Assembly (NCBI GenBank): GCA_027972325.1
Contig: JAPMOS010000091.1
Coordinates: 94,223-158,222, forward strand
DNA from: Paratrimastix pyriformis
Taxonomy: Eukaryota; Preaxostyla; Paratrimastigidae
Direction: 5' to 3'
Length of the DNA: 64,000 bases
Made by a program: the position numbers and the translations under genes. Below are positions 30,704-42,759 of the stretch, piece by piece. Position 1 is the stretch's first letter. Each line of letters starts with the position of its first letter. The notes below the pieces were generated by a model. It had not been told where the DNA came from and ran no database searches. It worked only from the letters and a program-made list of their open reading frames with translations.

Positions 30704-32764
30704 TTATGCGCTCCCAGTGAACTTGAAGAGACAGTCCCAATGGGCCGGAATCTCGCGGTAGCAGGTGTTGGTGCGGAACTTGTGGCACTGAATCGACCAG
30801 TCATAGGTCTTCCGTTCGTCTTCGGAGAGCGAGGTATTCACGTTCGCAAGCCTGGAATACCTTGGGGAACTGTTCTCCGTAGTAGTCAGTGAGTTCCAAC
30901 ATGGAACGGTCATGAAAACCTCCTTGACGTAGAAGGGGAAAGTGCGTTCCCAGAGGGCAAGCTCTTCCAGCCTCATGTGGCCATCGACGGCACGGTCGAC
31001 GCCGAATGCAGCCTCGGAATCCAGACACACAAGAATCATCAAGGCTCTTGAAGTCAGGAACTGGTAGGTCTTCTCGATATCAGCACTTTGACCGCAGGTC
31101 ATCGAAAACAGGATTTTCCCGAAGGTGAGTCCCAACCGGTTAAGTACCTTGTGCAACTCAACACAGATGGCACCGGAGAGTCGGTACTCAGCCATGGTCT
31201 CGAAAAATGAACAGGGACGATGAGACCGCGATTCAGATGGTTTGTGCTCGGGAACCAACTTGCCAGCAGCTTGGGAAAGATCCGTTCGTAAAATGCCTGT
31301 CGAGTGAGTTTCAACACTTCCTTTGTCTCCGATTGCCAGACGAGGTAGATCCTGGAGGAGAGGTTTTAAGGAACCCACAAGAGGTAAACAGAAAACAGAC
31401 CGATTGAGGGGCGGGGGCGGTGTTCGACGACGACAGAGGCGGAGGACTCGAAGTTGTGGGAGGGACTGACGTGGAACTCGTGGCGGTGCGGGGCGTTCTG
31501 GGAGGCACGGAAGCTCGATCCGGAGCCACTGCTGGAGGCTTTGCAGTCGTGCTCGTGGCGGTGACCGGGGCTGCACGTGGGGTTCTGGGAGGCACGGAAG
31601 CCCGACCCGGAGCCACTGCTGGAGGCGTGGCAGTCGTGCTCGTGGCGGTGACCGGGGCTGCACGTGGGGTTCTGGGAGGCACGGAAGCCCGACCCGGAGC
31701 CACTGCTGGAGGCGTGGCAGTAGTGCTCGTGGCGGTGACCGGGGCTGCACGTGAGGCGGAGGACGCGACAGGGGCTGCACGTGGGGTTCTGGAAGGCATG
31801 GATGCCGGAGGCGGAGGCGTCTTGAGAGCAACGATTGAACCAGCAGCCGGCGGCGGCGGTGAACGCTGGGTTGCCAGGATCGATGTCGGGGAACGGGAGC
31901 GGACCTCTTGATAGCCGGGGAGCCTGTGCTGGCGTCTTGGGCGGGATGGAGTCGGGCAGTTTCTTGGGAGGCGAACCCGCCCTCGGTTTCGGAGGAGGGG
32001 CAAGCGACGACGACGGAGGGCGGTCCGGCGTTGGGGGCTGCTTTGAGGGCGTCGGAGGAGGGGCTGCGGTCTGCTCGGGTTCGGGGTCAGCTCAGGTTCG
32101 GCGGGCTGCTCGGGTTCGGCGAGCTGCTCGGGTTCACCAGGGACGGACTGCTCGGCGGCTTCCGGTTCTGTGCCGGTTTGCTGTAGTTCGGACTGCGCCG
32201 GTTCGGGTTCTGAGGGTTCTGCGGGTTCGGTGGTGGTGGCCTGCACAGGGTCGGAGGTAGTCACCTCGGGTTCAGTTGTGGTGGTCTCCAAAGGTTCGAT
32301 GGTGGTCTGCTCAGGCACGGGCTCGGTGGTCTGCTCTGGCACGGTGGTCTGCTCAGGCTCAGGGGTCTCCTCGGGCTCGGCGGTGGGCGGCTCGGGTAGC
32401 ACGCTCGCCCGCGCATGTTCGCTGCTGGAAGAATGCTCGGCTGATGGAATGAAGACGACTGGGTGATGTTGATCGGCATCCTGGCTGGCATGTTGGGTCT
32501 CCTCTTGTTCCTGTTCGGTCGCCTCGTGTTCCTGGCTGGCGCGTTGGGTCTCCTCTGCTCAGCTTCATCTTCGGTGACAGTGTCCAGGCGAAGAGGCGAG
32601 GCCGGCGCAGCATCGGCGGCGGATGACTTGGGTTCAGCGCGCGCACGTTTCCTCGAATGGCCTCGCGGTTCCTCCTCCGAGGAGTCATCCCGCGAGTGAC
32701 GAGGAGTCGGGTAACGGCGGCCGCTGCGCGTCTCACGAAGTTCCTGAGTGCTTTCCTTGGGCAT
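30704..32764 (-). CDS. Palindrome-arm gene, left copy (spliced, unrecognised family)
   Basis: The gene has a basic, Arg/Ser-rich N-terminus, then a Pro/Glu/Thr-rich region. A coding minisatellite of 29-residue units follows (31468-31760), and a conserved C-terminal domain with ICVELHKVL, DSEAAFGVD, YYGEQFPKV and TYDWSIQCH blocks. An intron of about 55 bp ending TCTCCTCCAG (near 31350-31400) separates the low-complexity and conserved parts. Several frame changes relative to the right copy suggest that one or both copies are decaying. No function can be given; the composition suggests a nuclear or transposon-encoded protein. Confidence 0.5.
31468..31760 (-). repeat. Coding minisatellite, 87-bp units
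   Basis: Just over three tandem units of about 87 bp encode a 29-residue Pro/Ala/Thr-rich repeat (RASVPPRTPRAAPVTATSTT core) in the arm gene. The right arm has the corresponding units at about 40130-40380. Confidence 0.8.
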
Positions 32765-32821
32765 TTTGGCGGGATCAAGTGTGGCTACCCGTTAGAGCCA
32801 CTAAACCATCAAATGTTTGTC

Positions 32822-33025
32822 GGGGTACTAAAACCATACCGGCGGTATGGATTTTCAATAGAAATCGAATTTTTCGAGGTGGTGTTCCGACATCATCCCA
32901 AGTGTTTTTCGATGAAACTCATCGATTTGCATCATCAGAACCGGTATCGCGATGTTTGTCGGTACTAAAATCCATACCGGCGGTATGGATTTTCAATAGA
33001 AATCGAATTTTTCGAGGTGGTGTTC
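32822..33025 (-). repeat. 137-bp satellite, short side (about 1.5 units)
   Basis: Two copies of the CCATACC-GGC-GGTATGG dyad, 145 bp apart, with the intervening satellite unit. They are in reverse orientation to the long array at 36550-39085 and directly continue the left arm. Confidence 0.85.
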
Positions 33026-33149
33026 GAGTCGAGGTACTGGAAACCAGGGATCCGAACCGGGGTGGGTCTGTCTCGGGGTCGTCGGTAATGCCCCAGGGAG
33101 CATCCAACACGGCCAAGGTATACAGTGTCTATTGAATGAAACGAGGATG

Positions 33150-35900
33150 TTAGTGGGGATCCAACAAGTTGGAAACTGCAGACACGGCCGGGATTATCCT
33201 TCGCGCGAAACAAGATCGCTTCGGCATCCCCGCAGTAGAACCGGGCCAAGGTTTTCCCATGGGGATCGTGGCCCTCCGCGGGTGCGGAAAGCAGCTGGGG
33301 GCCGGAACGAGGCGCAGCGGACGCGGGCTTGGTGGTGGCCTGGGCGACTGACATGCTGGTGGCTTGGAGTGTTGTTGCTGGGCCTGGGCCGGGGTCTGGG
33401 GTTGAGGCTGAGCCGGCTGGGGCTGAGGCGACGGCTTGGCCTGGGGGCGGGCTGCGGCGGCTTGGCCTGGGGGCGGGCTGCGGCGGCTGGCCTGGGGGGC
33501 GGGCTGCGGCGGCGGCCTGGCTCGGGGCTTGGCTTTGGGCTCGGGCTCGGGCACCGGTTTCGACGAAGGCTGGGCTTCCTCGGTGGCCGACTCCGGTGGG
33601 AGTGCGCAGGCCTTGACCTCATACTCGTCATCGGCCTCCGCCTTGGCCTCGGCTTCGGAGGTCGGCTCGGCTTGGGAAAGCGCCTTCAGGGTGGCCCTTG
33701 GCCGGCTCTGACTTCGGCGGCTCTGGGTGCTCGGAGGCTTCTCCCGGAGTGCCCGCCTTTCCTCACGTAGTTCCCGGTCGACGGTCTTCAGCATGCGCTT
33801 GCTGGCACGGGGATGTCGTGGTGGCCCATCTCCTCCCAGAGCCGGGCGTACGGGCAGTGCTCGGGCATCAGGTAGTCCTGCATTGCCGGTGGCAGTTGTG
33901 CCGCACCACCCCAGCCAGTAGCCGAGGACCAACTCGAACTCGGAGACGCCGGCCGTCCATGAAGGTGATCTCCTGGGGCATGTTGCCAACGTCCGTCTCG
34001 TTGAGGCGCTCGAACGGGCAGCCCAGCTCACCCAGCTCCTCGAGAAGGCCGGGAGTCGAACCTTGCCCTTGCGGAATGGGAAGGGCCGCACGTTGAGGCA
34101 GTTCATGAAGGCAAGGTCTCGGTCCGGACGAGATGGCACCGCAGGATCTCCCGGGCGGCCTCGTCGGGGGCAGGTAGAGGACGGGGGTGGTCTCCGGCGG
34201 CCACCTCAGCTGCATCGTGGGCCTCGAGCAGCATGAAGGTCTGCTCGGCCTGCCGAATGGGCTTCTTGAGATCGGCCGCTGCAGTAGAGGTGGCCTCAGA
34301 ACCACTGAACGACCCCTCCAACATGGCGCGAGCAAGCCGATTCATCTCCGCATCCCTGGCCTGGCGGGCAGGACGTGTGAGCGGCAGCGTGGAAATGGTT
34401 GGTGCATGCGGACTCAAAGATGCGCCACAGGTTCGTGGCTGACGGCTGTCGCTCAACCGGGAGCTGGGAGAGGGCACACAGCATCTCCAGGAGAAGCTCC
34501 AGAATCTTCACAAGCTTGGCCGGGGCGTCTTCGCCTTTGGGAAGTGCAGCTCCTTGAGGGCGGGTTCCAAATGTGTGGCAAAGTCAGGATCCTCACGGAT
34601 GTAGCGCTTGGGGCCTGATAAGGGCGGGGAGGTGGGGTGATGATAATCAATAGACGGGAGACGACAGACTTGGAGGGATGCACGCTTGAGGTTCAGCAGG
34701 ACGTCGAAGGTGCTGCTTCCAAACCGCGCGTCGTGAGTAAGCAGGTTGACCCGATGTTGCAGCTCGAGCATGGCCTCCGGATCGAGAGTGTTGTAAACGG
34801 CCACGTCGATGTAGTCCTCCTTCAGGTGCTGTGCAGGGGAAGAGGTGCGTTGTTATGAGGGCGGAGACAACGTGCAGAGACCTGCCGGATCTGGTGTAGC
34901 TTGTTGAGCTTCTCCACCCTTTGGCGAAGCTCGGTCCGCTGTTCTGCGGTGATCTCGGGCGGCAACTCGGAGACCCGGCGCGGGTCCACGATGATGCGCA
35001 ACCTGGAACCTAGGGGCACGATTAGAGGCCGATCCACCAAAAGAGCATTGTCAGACCGGTGCGAGCCGTCGACCACCTGGTATCGAGCCTCGTCCAGGGC
35101 CGACGTTTGAACGATTATGCTGAACAGGACGGCCGCTCCCAGCTTCTCGAACCATTCCACAATTGCTCCGAGGCGCTCGTAGGCAAGGGGCCGGGCGAGG
35201 CTCGGGCGGGGGTCGATGGAGCTCAGCAGCACATGGGCCCTCTTGCCGTGGCACTTTTCCGACAGAGATCGAAGAGCCCCTAACAACCCGAACAAAGCGA
35301 AAGGAATGTGCAGTCAGTAACTTGTTCAAAAAGGAAACGATGAAAACAGGTCACGAGTGGTGGGAGGAGGCAGGGTGGCGCGCAAGGTACGCATTGACGA
35401 TATCAACGACGGACTGCATTACTTGGCGAGCGGGGTGGGAGGAGGAGGGTGGCGCGCAAGGTACGCATTGACGAGATCAACGACGGACTGCAGTACTTGG
35501 CGAGCGGCCTCCGGGGAGAAGTCGTCCGGGTCGGTCGGCCGGGCCCGCTTGCGCTCGGCCTTGGGTTCGGGGGCACGGCCGCCCTCGTCCGACGACGAGG
35601 GAGATCTCCACTGGGGCCGGGTGCTTGTGCCGGTGCCGCGGCCTGGCGTCCTCCTGGGGGCGTCGTCCGAGCCCTTCGCCTCCGCAGCCTCCTTGGCCTC
35701 ATGAGGCGGCCCAGGCTTCCGGCGGGCCGGTGGCGGGGCCGGGGCCGCGGCCTTCGCCTCCTTGGCGGCCTCCTTCTTGGACTTGGCCACCGGGGCCGCC
35801 TTGCCTCGGGGCCTCGCGATCCTTCTTGGGCTTGGCGGCCGCCGGGGCCTTGGGCTTGGGCGGGCTCGGCATCATCGTCAGGATTCTGAAATCCAAAAAG
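33150..35900 (-). CDS. Multi-exon gene or genes inside the palindrome, unrecognised
   Basis: Several minus-strand exon-like frames occupy the centre of the palindrome. The best supported pair joins 34883-35295 to about 34508-34828 across a 53-bp GT-AG intron (34829-34881), with the reading frame kept. Upstream (35419-35790) lies a Lys/Ala/Pro-rich frame. Downstream (33150-34139) lies a Pro/Ala/Gln-rich frame. The spliced part is helical (ITAEQRTELRQRVEKL) with no known domain. Exon limits beyond the one intron are not determined. Confidence 0.4.
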
Positions 35901-36549
35901 AATCAGCTGGGAAGGCCAGAACCCGCTCCGACAGACGGCCGAGCGGCTCCAGTTCCCTTGTCCTTGTGCTCGACGGCGCCAGAGGCGGCGTCGTCGGACG
36001 GGCGGTCAGGGCGGTCGGGGCCTTGGCGGTAGGGGGTCGGGGCAGGGGCGCTCCTGGTGCGGTGTGCGTGGCGGCGGGGGCGGAGACCTAACAAAGAACG
36101 AATTTAGCACCGAGCCGGAGGTGCGATGCAAATACGGACGAGGGCTCCTCGCGTTCAGGCTCGTCCTCCTCCCCACCGATGTCGAGGAGGAGGTCTTTGC
36201 CGGCGGAATCAGGTGAGGACGGCCGGAAAGGCCGTCAAAGTCTGTCGAATCAGCTCCAGATGGTGGGGCGTCACGAGCCCCGCGCCCAACGGCTGGGTGA
36301 GGGAGGAGGCGTCGACGGAAGCTATGACAACAAGTTTCGGAAAACGAGGGAGCGAGTAAAACAAACCAATTGATCGCCTGGTAACCCTCGGCCCATTTCG
36401 GGGTCCTGGCCGATCGCACCCTCGCAATACTCAATGGCTTCTTGGGGGTGTGGAACTGGTTCCAATCGATCGAGTTCATCTGAAAACGGCAAAAGGCGCG
36501 TTAACAAAGGTTAGAACCCGGGTGGGTCCACCGCGCGAGTTGAATGAGA
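35901..36549. other. GC-rich stretch between the central exons and the satellite
   Basis: Overlapping open frames on both strands show high GC and no domain. It may hold an upstream exon of the minus-strand gene. No supported feature. Confidence 0.3.
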
Positions 36550-39085
36550 ACACCACCACCTCGAAAATTCGATGTCAGAACACCACCTCGAAAATTCGAT
36601 TTCTATTGAAAATCCATACCGCCGGTATGGATTTTAGTACCGACAAACATCGCGATACCGGTTCTGATGATGCAAATCGATGAGTTTCATCGAAAAAACA
36701 CTTGGGATGATGTCGGAACACCACCTCGAAGAATTCGATTTCTATTGAAAATCCATACCGCCGGTATGGATTTTAGTACCGACAAACATCGCGATACCGG
36801 TTCTGATGATGCAAATCGATGAGTTTCATCGAAAAACACTTGGGATGATGTCAGAACACCACCTCGAAAAATTCGATTTCTATTGTCCATACCGCCGGTA
36901 TGGATTTTAGTACCCCGACAAACATCGCGATACCGGTTCTGATGATGCAAATCGATGAGTTTCATCGAAAAACACTTGGGATGATGTCAGAACACCACCT
37001 CGAAAATTCGATTTCTATTGAAAATCCATACCGCCGGTATGGATTTTAGTACCGACAAACATCGCGATACCGGTTCTGATGATGCAAATCGATGAGTTTC
37101 ATCGAAAAACACTTGGGATGATGTCAGAACACCACCTCGAAGAATTCGATTTCTATTGAAAATCCATACCGCCGGTATGGATTTTAGTACCGACAAACAT
37201 CGTGATACTGGTTCTGATGATGCAAATCGATGAGTTTCATCGAAAACACTTGGGATGATGTCAGAACACCACCTCGAAAATTCGATTTCTATTGAAAATC
37301 CATACCGCCGGTATGGATTTTAGTACCGACAAACATCGCGATACCGGTTCTGATGATGCAAATCGATGAGTTTCATCGAAAAACACTTGGGATGATAGTC
37401 GGAACACCACCTCGAAGAATTCGATTTCTATTGAAAATCCATACCGCCGGTATGGATTTTAGTACCGACAAACATCGCGATACCGGTTCTGATGATGCAA
37501 ATCGATGTGTTTCATCGAAAAACACTTGGGATGATGTCGGAACACCACCTCGAAGAATTCGATTTCTATTGAAAATCCATACCGCCGGTATGGATTTTAG
37601 TACCGACAAACATCGCGATACCGGTTCTGATGATGCAAATCGATGAGTTTCATCGAAAAACACTTGGGATGATGTCGGAACACCACCTCGAAGAATTCGA
37701 TTTCTATTGAAAATCCACTGCCGGTATGGATTTTATGACAAACATCGATACTGGTTCTGATGATGCAAATCGATGAGTTTCATCGAAAAACACTTGGGAT
37801 GATGTCGGAACACCACCTCGAAGAATTCGATTTCTATTGAAAATCCACCGCCGGTATGGATTTTAGTACCGACAAACATCGCGATACCGGTTCTGATGAT
37901 GCAAATCGATGAGTTTCCATCGAAAAAACACTTGGGATGATGTCAGAACACCACCTCGAAAATTCGATTTCTATTGAAAATCCATACCGCCGGTATGGAT
38001 TTTAGTACCGACAAACATCGCGATACCGGTTCTGATGATGCAAATCGATGAGTTTCATCGAAAAACACTTGGGATGATGTCGGAACACCACCTCGAAGAA
38101 TTCGATTTCTATTGAAAATCCATACCGCCGGTATGGATTTTAGTACCGACAAACATCGCGATACCGGTTCTGATGATGCAAATCGATGAGTTTCATCGAA
38201 AAAACGCGGGATGTCGGAACACCACCTCGAAGAATTCGATTTCTATTGAAAATCCATACCGCCGGTATGGATTTTAGTACCAACAAACATCGCGATACCG
38301 GTTCTGATGATGCAAATCGATGAGTTTCATCGAAAAACACTTGGGATGATGGAACACCACCTCGAAGAATTCGATTTCGAAAATCCATACCGCCGGTATG
38401 GATTTTAGTACCGACAAACATCGCGATACCGGTTCTGATGATGCAAATCGATGAGTTTCATCGAAAAACACTTGGGATGATGTCGGAACACCACCTCGAA
38501 GAATTCGATTTCTATTGAAAATCCATACCGCCGGTATGGATTTTAGTACCCGACAAACATCGTCACCGGTTCTGATGATGCAAATCGATGAGTTTCATCG
38601 AAAAACACTTGGGATGATGTCGGAACACCCTCGAAGAATTCGATTTCTATTGAAAATCCATGCCGGTAAACATCGCGATACCGGTTCTGATGATGCAAAT
38701 CGATGAGTTTCATCGAAAAACACTTGGGATGATGTCGGAACACCACCTCGAAGAATTCGATTTCTATTGAAAATCCATGCCATGATTTTATACCGACAAA
38801 CATCGCGATACCGGTTCTGATGATGCAAATCGATGAGTTTCATCGAAAAACACGGGATGATGTCGGAACACCACCTCGAAGAATTCGATTTCTATTGAAA
38901 ATCCATACCGCCGGTATGGATTTTAAACCTGACAAACATCGCGATACCGGTTCTGATGATGCAAATCGATGAGTTTCATCGAAAAAACACTTGGGATGAT
39001 GTCGGAACACCACCTCGAAAATTCGATTTCTATTGAAAATCCATACCGCCGGTATGGATTTTAGTACCCCGACAAACATTTGATG
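36550..39085 (+). repeat. 137-bp satellite array, about 19 units
   Basis: Tandem units of about 133-140 bp. Each contains a perfect 12-bp inverted repeat AAAATCCATACC/GGTATGGATTTT around GCC and a second small dyad CGATGA-GTT-TCATCG. Most units also carry a CATCGCGATACCGGTTCTGA block. Units near 37716, 38370, 38560 and 38660-38790 carry deletions that hit the main dyad or its spacer. The array abuts the right arm. Confidence 0.95.
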
Positions 39086-41430
39086 GTTTAGTGGCTCTAA
39101 CCCCGGGTAATAGCCACACTTGATCCCTAAAATGCCAAGGAAAGCACTCAGGAACTTCGTGAGACGCGCAGCGGCCGCCGTTACCCGACTCCCTCGTCAC
39201 TCGCGGGATGACTCCTCGGAGGAGGAACCGCGAGGCCATTCGAGGAAACGTGCGCGCGCTGAACCCAAGTCATCCGCCGCCGATGCTGCGCCGGCCTCGC
39301 CTCTTCGCCTGGACACTGTCACCGAAGATGAAGCTGAGCAAGAGGGAGACAACGCGCCAGCCAGGAACACGAGGCGACCGAACAGGAACAAGAGGAGACC
39401 CAACATGCCAGCCAGGATGCCGATCAACATCACCCAGTCGTCTTCATTCCATCAGCCGAGCATTCTTCCAGCAGCGAACATGCGCGGGCGAGCGTGCTAC
39501 CCGAGCCGCCCACCGCCGAGCCCGAGGAGACCCCTGAGCCTGAGCAGACCACCGTGCCAGAGCAGACCACCGAGCCCGTGCCTGAGCAGACCACCATCGA
39601 ACTCGGAGACCACCACAACTGAACCCGAGGTGACTACCTCCGACCCTGTGCAGGCCACCACCACCGAACCCGCAGAACCCTCAGAACCCAGGCGCAGTCC
39701 GAACTACAGCAAACCGGCACAGAACCGGAAGCCGCCGAGCAGTCCGTCCCTGGTGAACCCGAGCAGCTCGCCGAACCCGAGCAGCCCGCCGAACCTGAGC
39801 TGACCCCCGAACCCGAGCAGACCGCAGCCCCTCCTCCGACGCCCCTCAAAGCAGCCCCCCCAACGCCGGACCGCCTCCGTCGTCGTCGCTTGCCCTCCTC
39901 CGAAACCGAGGGCGGGTTCGCCTCCCAAGAAACTGCCCGACTCCATCCCGCCCAAGACGCCAGCACAGGCTCCCCGGCTATCAAGAGGTCCGCTCCCGTT
40001 CCCCGACATCGATCCTGGCAACCCAGCGTTCACCGCCGCCGGCTGCTGGTTCAATCGTTGCTCTCAAGGCCTCCGCCTCCGGCATCCTTCCAGAACCCCA
40101 CGTAGCCCCCTGTCGCGTCCTCCGCCTCACGTGCAGCCCCGGTCACCGCCACGAGCACTACCGCCTCCAGCAGTGGCTCCGGGTCGGGCTTCCGTGCCTC
40201 CCAGAACCCCACGTGCAGCCCCGGTCACCGCCACGAGCGACTGCAAGCCTCCAGCAGTGGCTCCGGGTCGGGCTTCCGTGCCTCCCAGAACCCCATGTGC
40301 AGCCCCGGTCACCGCCACGAGCACGACTGCAAAGCCTCCAGCAGTGGCTCCGGATCGAGCTTCCGTGCCTCCCAGAACGCCCGCACCGCCACGAGTTCAC
40401 GTCAGTCCCTCCCACAACTGAGTCCTCCGCCTCTGTCGTCGTCGAACACCGCCCCCCCGCCCCTCAATCGGTCTGTTTTTCTGTTTTACCTCTTGTGGGT
40501 TCCTTAAAACCTCTCCTCCAGGATCTACCTCGTCTGGCAATCGGAGACAAAGGAAGTGTTGAAACTCACTCGACAGGCATTTTACGAACGGATCTTTCCC
40601 AAGCTGCTGGCAAGTTGGTCTTTGAGCACAAACCATCTGAATCGCGGTCTCATCGTCCCTGTTCATTTTTCGAGACCATGGCTGAGTACCGACTCTCCGG
40701 TGCCATCTGTGTTGAGTTGCACAAGGTACTTAACCGGTTGGGACTCACCTTCGGGAAAATCCTGTTTTCGATGACCTGCGGTCAAAGTGCTGATATCGAG
40801 AAGACCTACCAGTTCCTGACTTCAAGAGCCTTGATGATTCTTGTGTGTCTGGATTCCGAGGCTGCATTCGGCGTCGACCGTGCCGTCGATGGCCACATGA
40901 GGCTGGAAGAGCTTGCCCTCTGGGAACGCACTTTCCCCTTCTACGTCAAGGAGGTTTTCATGACCGTTCCATGTTGGAACTCACTGACTACTACGGAGAA
41001 CAGTTCCCCAAGGTATTCCAGGCTTGCGAACGTGAATACCTCGCTCTCTCCGAAGACGAACGGAAGACCTATGACTGGTCGATTCAGTGCCACAAGTTCC
41101 GCACCAACACCTGCTACCGCGAGATTCCGGCCCATTGGGACTGTCTCTTCAAGTTCACTGGGAGCGCATAAACAACCCGAGACTTTTTTTGTCTCTATCT
41201 CTCTCCGCCACCTTCTTCCCGCTTTCCATGTGTCCCTGTTTTTTTGAAAAGAGTGGCTATTACCCCCTGGAGCCTAGTCGCATCGAGAAGACCTTCGTTG
41301 ATCTATTGTTACCAAAACTTTTATCTTGTGCGGAACCCGTCAGCGTGGATCCATTCACCGAGAAGAGCGTGTGCCAGCCGTAGTTCGTCCTACAAGGGGA
41401 ACAAAACAGAGAGATGGCGTGAGAAATAAG
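39060..41430 (+). repeat. Right arm of the palindromic structure
   Basis: Inverted copy of 30454-32850. Its outer end (GATGGCGTGAGAAATA) abuts the AT-rich DNA of B-left directly, so this end is a sharp GC-to-AT boundary. Confidence 0.9.
39132..41171 (+). CDS. Palindrome-arm gene, right copy (spliced, unrecognised family)
   Basis: The mirror copy of the left-arm gene: basic N-terminus, Pro/Glu/Thr-rich region, 29-residue repeats near 40130-40380, an intron of about 55 bp ending CTCCTCCAG near 40522, then the conserved C-terminal domain to the stop at 41171. It differs from the left copy by small indels in the low-complexity region, for example around 39340, 39600 and 40230. A reading that is intact across both halves was not established. 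Confidence 0.5.
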
Positions 41431-42040
41431 TAGTGTATAAACGCCGGTTCTAAAACAACTTCCAAAAACGCAAAAAACAATCAAAAATTGTTTCAAAATA
41501 AATCAAAATAATGATTTCAGAAGCAAATTTTGAAGAATTTTTGAGCGAATTTAGAAAATAAAGGAAAATTTAAAATCGATTTAAATTCGATTTTTGAAGA
41601 ATAAAAATTCAATTTTGGAACAATTTTGAATTGATTTTTGATTATTTTGCGATTTCCAGAAATTTGATTTAGATTTTTATTTTGATTTGTAAAAGCAAAA
41701 TTTTCATCAAATTCTTGTATTTTAAAAGCAAATTTTCTGATTTCAGAAGCAAAATAAAAATCCTATTTTTGATACTTTTCGAGAAAAATTTTCATTTCCA
41801 TTTAAAGCTTTTCTTTTGATTAATTTTTGTTTTGTTTTGATTCGTTTTGAGATGATTTTGTTTTGCTAAAAGATTATTAAAGATTATATTAAAGATTTCC
41901 TAAATTTGGAGAAAATTGGAGAAAATTGGAGAAAAATTGGAGAATCGTTTTTAGCTTGTTTTTAGCTTGTTTTTGATTCATTTTTTGTCAGATTCAAATT
42001 TGATAATAAAAGTGCATCAGCAAATTTTAGATTTAAAGGA
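41431..42040. other. AT-rich spacer without a gene
   Basis: Very AT-rich, with repeated TTTTGATT and GGAGAAAATTGGAG strings (three tandem copies of the latter near 41910-41945). No open frame of note. It may be a virus intergenic or terminal region. Confidence 0.5.
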
Positions 42041-42044
42041 AAAA

Positions 42045-42060
42045 TTATTATCTATAGTAA
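42045..42060 (+). promoter_or_regulatory. B-type TTATCTATAG promoter-like motif
   Basis: ATTATTATCTATAGTAA lies about 20 bp before the 226-aa gene. The same ATTATCT-(N)-ATAG arrangement occurs before 48299, 48724, 55549 and 61000. Confidence 0.55.
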
Positions 42061-42078
42061 TAATAAGAATAACCACTA

Positions 42079-42759
42079 ATGTCAAGCAAGCAAACTGTTG
42101 AGTGTGCCAAGCCAGTTGTCATAACGCCAGATAACTATTCTGTGAAGAAACTATCCATTAAAAGTTTATCTGATACTGTACGTAAACAAGACAAACCAAT
42201 GAAAATGTGCCATTTAGAACACAGCGAATGCGAGATGTTCATCGAAACACCTGAGATTGAATTAGGACCATATGGAGTGAACATATATGAGAACACTAAA
42301 ACAATTAGATTGCCTGTAGAAAATGTAGGAGATGATTTCAAGAAACTGATTGACAGACTAGAAAAGTACTGTGAAAACAATCAGGACGATATCATTAAAG
42401 CTACATTCGATGAAGATAAACCGGATGAATTCGAATACAAATCATTTGCCAAACAGAGTGACAATGAAATGTACCCAAGTTACTATAAAGTGACTGTAGG
42501 ATATGCAGATGCAATATATCCGTCAGTATTCAGGAAGAACGAAAAAGGTAAAATAGAGCGTGATGAGAGCATCAAGACGGAGGAAGACTTACGGAAAGCA
42601 GTTCCTAAGGGGAGTGTAGTTAAGATGATTATATCACCAAAGATATGGATTGATGCAAAAGGGCACTATGGATTATCAGCATCATGCAGACAGTTACTTA
42701 TTGTAAAGGAAGGGAAACACAATAAGGATACAATCACAGAGAGCCTGTTCAGTGCTTAA
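42079..42759 (+). CDS. Hypothetical protein, 226 aa, possibly ssDNA-binding
   Basis: An intact protein with a strand-rich core and a C-terminal block (KMIISPKIWIDAKGHYGLSASC). That block faintly resembles single-stranded-DNA-binding-like proteins of giant viruses (DUF5871 type). This comparison is from memory and weak. A TTATCTATAG motif lies upstream, typical of the replication and accessory genes of B. Its stop overlaps the stop of the convergent fibre gene by 4 bases. Confidence 0.5.
   Translation: MSSKQTVECAKPVVITPDNYSVKKLSIKSLSDTVRKQDKPMKMCHLEHSECEMFIETPEIELGPYGVNIYENTKTIRLPVENVGDDFKKLIDRLEKYCENNQDDIIKATFDEDKPDEFEYKSFAKQSDNEMYPSYYKVTVGYADAIYPSVFRKNEKGKIERDESIKTEEDLRKAVPKGSVVKMIISPKIWIDAKGHYGLSASCRQLLIVKEGKHNKDTITESLFSA

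Larger units (their letters stand above)
30454..32850 (-). repeat. Left arm of an 11-kb palindromic structure
   Basis: About 2.4 kb that is almost the reverse complement of 39060-41430, with small indels. The outer end is TATTTCTCACGCCATC, found in both arms. The inner end runs into the 137-bp satellite. The arm carries one spliced gene read outward. Confidence 0.9.

Noticed and set aside
31311-32402. Pro/Glu/Thr-rich frame in the arm as a collagen-like or virus fibre protein
   Set aside because: There is no Gly-X-Y periodicity, and the region belongs to the spliced arm gene that also occurs outside the viruses.
36550-39085. Regularly spaced repeats resembling a CRISPR array
   Set aside because: Units are about 137 bp and repeat along their whole length with no unique spacers, and there are no cas genes in this eukaryotic context. 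It is a satellite.
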